In this document: piece by piece, positions 4,883-7,556 of the stretch
Layout of the letters: each line of letters starts with the position of its first letter
How positions within the stretch are numbered: position 1 is the stretch's first letter
From: Oscillospiraceae bacterium
Lineage (GTDB): Bacteria > Bacillota > Clostridia > Oscillospirales > Ruminococcaceae
DNA length: 7,556 nt
Reading direction: 5' to 3'
Assembly (NCBI GenBank): GCA_009784765.1
Contig: WQXP01000051.1
Location: forward strand, 1 to 7,556
Made by a program: the position numbers and the translations under genes
The notes under the pieces: generated by a model
The model's database searches: none
What the model saw: only the letters and a program-made list of their open reading frames with translations
Told to the model about the DNA's origin: nothing

Positions 4883-6190
4883 ATGAACTATTTTCTCAAA
4901 GAAATCGAAACTGCACCAAGGCACGAGCTTGAGGCGTTACAATCACAGCGGCTGTCCTCCAAAATCAAGCAAGTGTATGAAAATGTAAAACCCTATCGCG
5001 CAAAGATGGAGGCGGCGGGAGTTAAACCCGAAGACATCAAGTCGGTTAAAGACTTGGCACGACTGCCCTTCACTGAAAAGCAAGACCTTCGCGACAACTA
5101 TCCTTACGGAATGTTCGCTGTTCCTATGAGCGAAGTTGTGAGGATTCATGCGTCATCAGGGACAACGGGCAAGCAGACTGTTGTGGGATATACCGCGAAC
5201 GACATCGCCCTTTGGGCGCAGTGTGCGGCGCGTTCTTTGGCAGCTATAGGCGGAACTAAAGACGATATTGTGCAAGTTGCATACGGGTACGGGCTCTTCA
5301 CCGGAGGGTTAGGAATGCACTATGGTGCGGAGCGTCTCGGAGCGGTTACTATACCCGCATCTTCGGGGAACAGCTTGCGCCAGTTAGAAATGTTCCGCGA
5401 CTTTGGAACAACAATCGCCTGTTTGACCCCTTCTTACGCGCTCAGCTTGATTGAACTCATGGCGCAAAAAGGCATTAACAAAGCCGACTTCAAGCTCAAA
5501 GCGGCAGTCTGCGGGGCTGAGCCTTGGACGCAGGAAATGCGCCTTCAAATCCAGAAGGGGTTAGGGCTTAAAGCTTATGACATCTATGGGCTGTCGGAGA
5601 TTCTCGGCCCTTCTGTGTCCTGTGAGTGTGTGGAGCAGTGCGGAATGCACATCTGTGAAGACCACTTTATTCCCGAAATCGTAGACCCCGACACCTTTGA
5701 GCCCCTCCCTGCGGGTGAACAAGGGGAATTAGTCTTCACTTGTATTACTAAGGAAGCCTTTCCGCTGATTCGCTATCGCACACGGGATATAGTACGATTA
5801 GACTACAGCGAGTGCAAGTGCGGCAGAACATTAGTGCGAATGATGAAACCCCAAGGGCGAACCGACGATATGCTGATTATCAAGGGCGTGAACGTGTTCC
5901 CGTCCCAGATTGAAGCGGCACTCCTCGGGTTTGACCCGAATGCGACGCAGTATGAAATCCACGTTTTCAAAGGAGATGCCCTTGAAGTGCGAATCGAAAT
6001 GTATGACGGTATGTTCCGGGATTCGATTGGCTCAATCGAGGAATATCGCCGAAAAGCAATCGAGGAAATTTCTTCTGCTGTCACTGTAAAAATCAGCATT
6101 AAGTTCGATGAAAAAGGACAGCAAAAACGCTCCGAAGGTAAGGCGAAGCGGGTTTTCGATAACAGAGCGGGAGGTAATAATCATGGTTAA
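4883..6190 (+). CDS. paaK: Phenylacetate-CoA ligase (AMP-forming)
   Basis: A 435-residue cytoplasmic adenylate-forming enzyme of the PaaK family, which activates phenylacetate or related aryl acids to CoA thioesters using ATP. Motifs in order: the N-terminal block with LPFTEKQDLRDNYPYGMF, the phosphate-binding loop SSGTTGK (91-97), CGAEPWTQEMR in the mid-region, YGLSE (235-239), HICEDHFIPEIVD, the RYRTRDI block, and the C-terminal hinge RTDDMLIIKGVNVFPSQIE. Cysteines around 'CECVEQCGMHIC' match the Cys-bearing region of clostridial members. Length is normal. An in-frame ATG at 4715 lies deep in the previous gene and adds unrelated sequence, so 4883 (with CAGGAG upstream) is the start. The ACT gene overlaps its end by 8 bases. 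In clostridia this pair often accompanies indolepyruvate ferredoxin oxidoreductase, suggesting arylacetate/arylacetyl-CoA conversion in aromatic amino acid catabolism; that partner is not in this window. The exact substrate is not determined. Confidence 0.93.
   Translation: MNYFLKEIETAPRHELEALQSQRLSSKIKQVYENVKPYRAKMEAAGVKPEDIKSVKDLARLPFTEKQDLRDNYPYGMFAVPMSEVVRIHASSGTTGKQTVVGYTANDIALWAQCAARSLAAIGGTKDDIVQVAYGYGLFTGGLGMHYGAERLGAVTIPASSGNSLRQLEMFRDFGTTIACLTPSYALSLIELMAQKGINKADFKLKAAVCGAEPWTQEMRLQIQKGLGLKAYDIYGLSEILGPSVSCECVEQCGMHICEDHFIPEIVDPDTFEPLPAGEQGELVFTCITKEAFPLIRYRTRDIVRLDYSECKCGRTLVRMMKPQGRTDDMLIIKGVNVFPSQIEAALLGFDPNATQYEIHVFKGDALEVRIEMYDGMFRDSIGSIEEYRRKAIEEISSAVTVKISIKFDEKGQQKRSEGKAKRVFDNRAGGNNHG
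6169..6174 (+). promoter_or_regulatory. Ribosome binding site of the ACT-domain gene
   Basis: GGGAGG inside the end of the ligase gene lies 8 bases before the ATG at 6183. It fixes that start against an upstream in-frame ATG at 6108, and supports translational coupling across the 8-base overlap. Confidence 0.8.
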
Positions 6191-6602
6191 GCAAGTGTAT
6201 GTTCACGTGTCAAACAAACCCGGCAGAGTTCATGCGGTTATGAAGACTCTTGCGGCGGCTAAGGTAAATGCTCGTTCGCTTTTTGTCGCTGATACGGGCG
6301 ATGTGGGGATTATTCGCTTGATTGTGGACGCCCCCGAAAGGGCAGTCGCGGCTCTGAAAGGCGGCAATTTCAAGGTTGACACCACCGATTTAATCGGCTT
6401 CACTGTGCCGGACGAACCGGGTGGGCTGTGCAATGTCATGAAGATTCTCGGAGAGAATGACATTAACATTAAGTATTCTTATTCGCTGATGAGCAGAGGG
6501 TCGGGGGCTGGTATAGTTATTCGGGTTGACGATAATGACAAGGCTGTTCAAATCCTCACCGAGGCAGGTGTGAAATTGTTTTCACAGGGCGACTTATCAT
6601 GA
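6183..6602 (+). CDS. Tandem ACT-domain amino-acid-binding protein
   Basis: 139 residues forming two ACT modules and nothing else. The first (about 1-67) carries the ligand-loop motif NKPGR (11-15), the second (about 70-139) DEPGGL (77-82); each follows the beta-alpha-beta pattern. Stand-alone double-ACT proteins usually bind amino acids as a regulatory signal. Directly after paaK, this one probably senses an aromatic amino acid or related acid and may control the ligase or its pathway; that is inferred from position, not shown. The start overlaps paaK by 8 bases, and its TGA overlaps the engB ATG in an ATGA arrangement (4 bases), so translation of all three is likely coupled. Confidence 0.88.
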   Translation: MVKQVYVHVSNKPGRVHAVMKTLAAAKVNARSLFVADTGDVGIIRLIVDAPERAVAALKGGNFKVDTTDLIGFTVPDEPGGLCNVMKILGENDINIKYSYSLMSRGSGAGIVIRVDDNDKAVQILTEAGVKLFSQGDLS

Positions 6603-7180
6603 GCAAAATAAACTGGCACAATGTTGCCATTCATGCAAGTTACGCGAAGTTTTCACAACTCCCCCTTGTGGGGAACGTGAGAGAGGTTGCGTTTTCGGGG
6701 CGGTCGAATGTGGGGAAGTCTTCACTGATTAACAAGCTCCACAATCGCAACGCCCTCGCGCGGGTAAGTTCTCGCCCGGGGAAAACAATCACGATTAACT
6801 ATTTTAACCTTGACGACAAAGTTTTTATAGTAGATTTGCCCGGATATGGGTACGCTAAAATCAGCAAAGAGGAAAAAGCCCGCTTCGGCGAACTCGCGGA
6901 GAGTTATCTCCAATCGGGGCGGATTGCTTTGTTGGTCCAGCTCATTGACTTCCGACACCCGCCGACTAAAGACGATTTGCAGATGCTTGACTTTCTGCGA
7001 CAAACAGACACGAACTTCGTGATTGCTCTGACTAAAGCGGATAAACTCAAGAAATCTCAACGGGCGGCGAATTTAGCGGCACTCAAAGCACAGTTCCCTG
7101 ATGTTACGCTGATTGAGTTTTCGAGCGAAACGGGCGAAGGAGTACAGGAGCTAAGGCAGGTTATAGAACAATATGGATAA
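6599..7180 (+). CDS. engB: Ribosome biogenesis GTPase EngB/YsxC (YihA)
   Basis: A 193-residue TRAFAC-class GTPase of the size typical for EngB, which assists late 50S subunit assembly. All G motifs are present: G1 GRSNVGKSS (34-42), G2 region RPGKTITINYFN, G3 DLPGYG (79-84), G4 TKAD (145-148) and G5 SSETGEG (from 175). The N-terminal stretch before the P-loop, ending in 'VREVAFSGRSNVGKSSL', is characteristic of the family. It starts within the stop of the ACT gene (ATGA) and its own end is overlapped by miaB for 8 bases. In bacilli it often follows clpX/lon; that neighbourhood is not seen here. The gene is usually essential, so it should be functional. Confidence 0.97.
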   Translation: MSKINWHNVAIHASYAKFSQLPLVGNVREVAFSGRSNVGKSSLINKLHNRNALARVSSRPGKTITINYFNLDDKVFIVDLPGYGYAKISKEEKARFGELAESYLQSGRIALLVQLIDFRHPPTKDDLQMLDFLRQTDTNFVIALTKADKLKKSQRAANLAALKAQFPDVTLIEFSSETGEGVQELRQVIEQYG

Positions 7181-7556
7181 ACAATTGTTAGCTTATACGC
7201 GAACATTCGGGTGCCGCGCAAACGTATCGGACGGGGAGAAAATCGCGGGAATGCTCTCGGCTCTCGGGTATGGTTTCACGACTGACGCAGATAAAGCGGA
7301 TTTGATTCTGCTGAACACCTGCGCAGTCCGCGAAAATGCCGAAAACCGCGCATTCGGGAACGTGGGCAGTTTCGTTCATCAGAAACGCAAGAACCCGGAC
7401 TTAATTATCGCGGTATGCGGGTGTATGGTTCAGCAGGAACACGCCGCGAAAAAACTCGCGAAGACTTTTCCTTATGTTGACCTCATTTTCGGGACTCATG
7501 TAATCCACAAACTCCCTGAGTTGCTTGCACAGGTGCAAGGAAGTTGCAAGCAAGGA
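7173..7556 (+). CDS. miaB: tRNA-2-methylthio-N6-dimethylallyladenosine synthase MiaB, N-terminal part (3' end outside window)
   Basis: 128 codons are open from the ATG to the right edge. MiaB is a radical-SAM methylthiotransferase that adds a methylthio group to i6A37 in tRNAs. The visible part is the N-terminal UPF0004/MTTase domain, whose three cysteines hold the auxiliary iron-sulfur cluster: TFGC (C14), NTCAVREN (C50) and CGCM (C84). NTCAVRENAENRAFGNVG is the MiaB-type rather than RimO- or MtaB-type version. The radical-SAM CxxxCxxC and TRAM domains lie beyond the edge. The first block reads TFGCRANVSDGEK, where most relatives have GCQMN..DSE, a mild deviation. The start overlaps the engB stop by 8 bases; GGCAGG (7156-7161) is a plausible ribosome binding site. 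Confidence 0.93.
   Translation, partial: MDKQLLAYTRTFGCRANVSDGEKIAGMLSALGYGFTTDADKADLILLNTCAVRENAENRAFGNVGSFVHQKRKNPDLIIAVCGCMVQQEHAAKKLAKTFPYVDLIFGTHVIHKLPELLAQVQGSCKQG

Noticed and set aside
6108..6182. Upstream ATG for the ACT protein
   Set aside because: The extra 25 residues overlap the ligase C-terminus and resemble no ACT sequence; GGGAGG is placed for the ATG at 6183.

Overview
The window looks like the chromosome of a low-to-mid GC anaerobic Firmicute, most likely a clostridial (Oscillospiraceae/Ruminococcaceae-like) gut or rumen bacterium. The grounds are a HisK-type PHP histidinol phosphatase, a YicC/YloC protein, a phenylacetate-CoA ligase followed by a tandem-ACT protein (a pairing familiar from clostridia), a secreted protein with cohesin-like and dockerin-like parts, and strong AGGAG-type ribosome binding sites. 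Taxonomy is inferred from gene content alone. No mobile element, rRNA, tRNA or CRISPR array was seen, and no gap between genes exceeds about 100 bases.

Layout. Bases 1-537 (minus strand) carry the first 179 codons of a PHP-domain histidinol phosphatase that runs off the left edge. Bases 538-638 hold two near-consensus promoters firing in opposite directions, overlapping each other inside a 39-base inverted repeat. To the right everything is on the plus strand and tightly packed: a divergent homolog of homocitrate/isopropylmalate synthase that has lost its metal-binding residues (639-1661); a lipoprotein VanY/LdcB-type peptidoglycan carboxypeptidase (1662-2594); yicC (2602-3483); a 50-codon orphan ORF (3488-3640) whose stop codon lies in an 11-bp hairpin; a secreted cohesin-like/dockerin-like protein (3694-4827); a phenylacetate-CoA ligase (4883-6190); a two-ACT-domain protein (6183-6602); the ribosome-assembly GTPase engB/ysxC (6599-7180); and the first 128 codons of miaB (7173 to the right edge).

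How they fit together. Spacings are 0, 7, 4, 53 and 55 bases, followed by overlaps of 8, 4 and 8 bases. No convincing terminator was seen from 592 to the end, so the plus-strand genes could form one transcription unit. PaaK plus ACT suggests aryl-acid/aryl-CoA metabolism linked to aromatic amino acid breakdown. EngB and MiaB serve ribosome assembly and tRNA modification, YicC RNA turnover. The lipoprotein and the cohesin/dockerin-like protein act outside the membrane. The most unusual items are the mirror-image promoter pair with an apparently leaderless left transcript, the DRE-TIM barrel pseudoenzyme beside it, and the secreted protein whose dockerin-like repeats keep their helices but have lost most calcium ligands.
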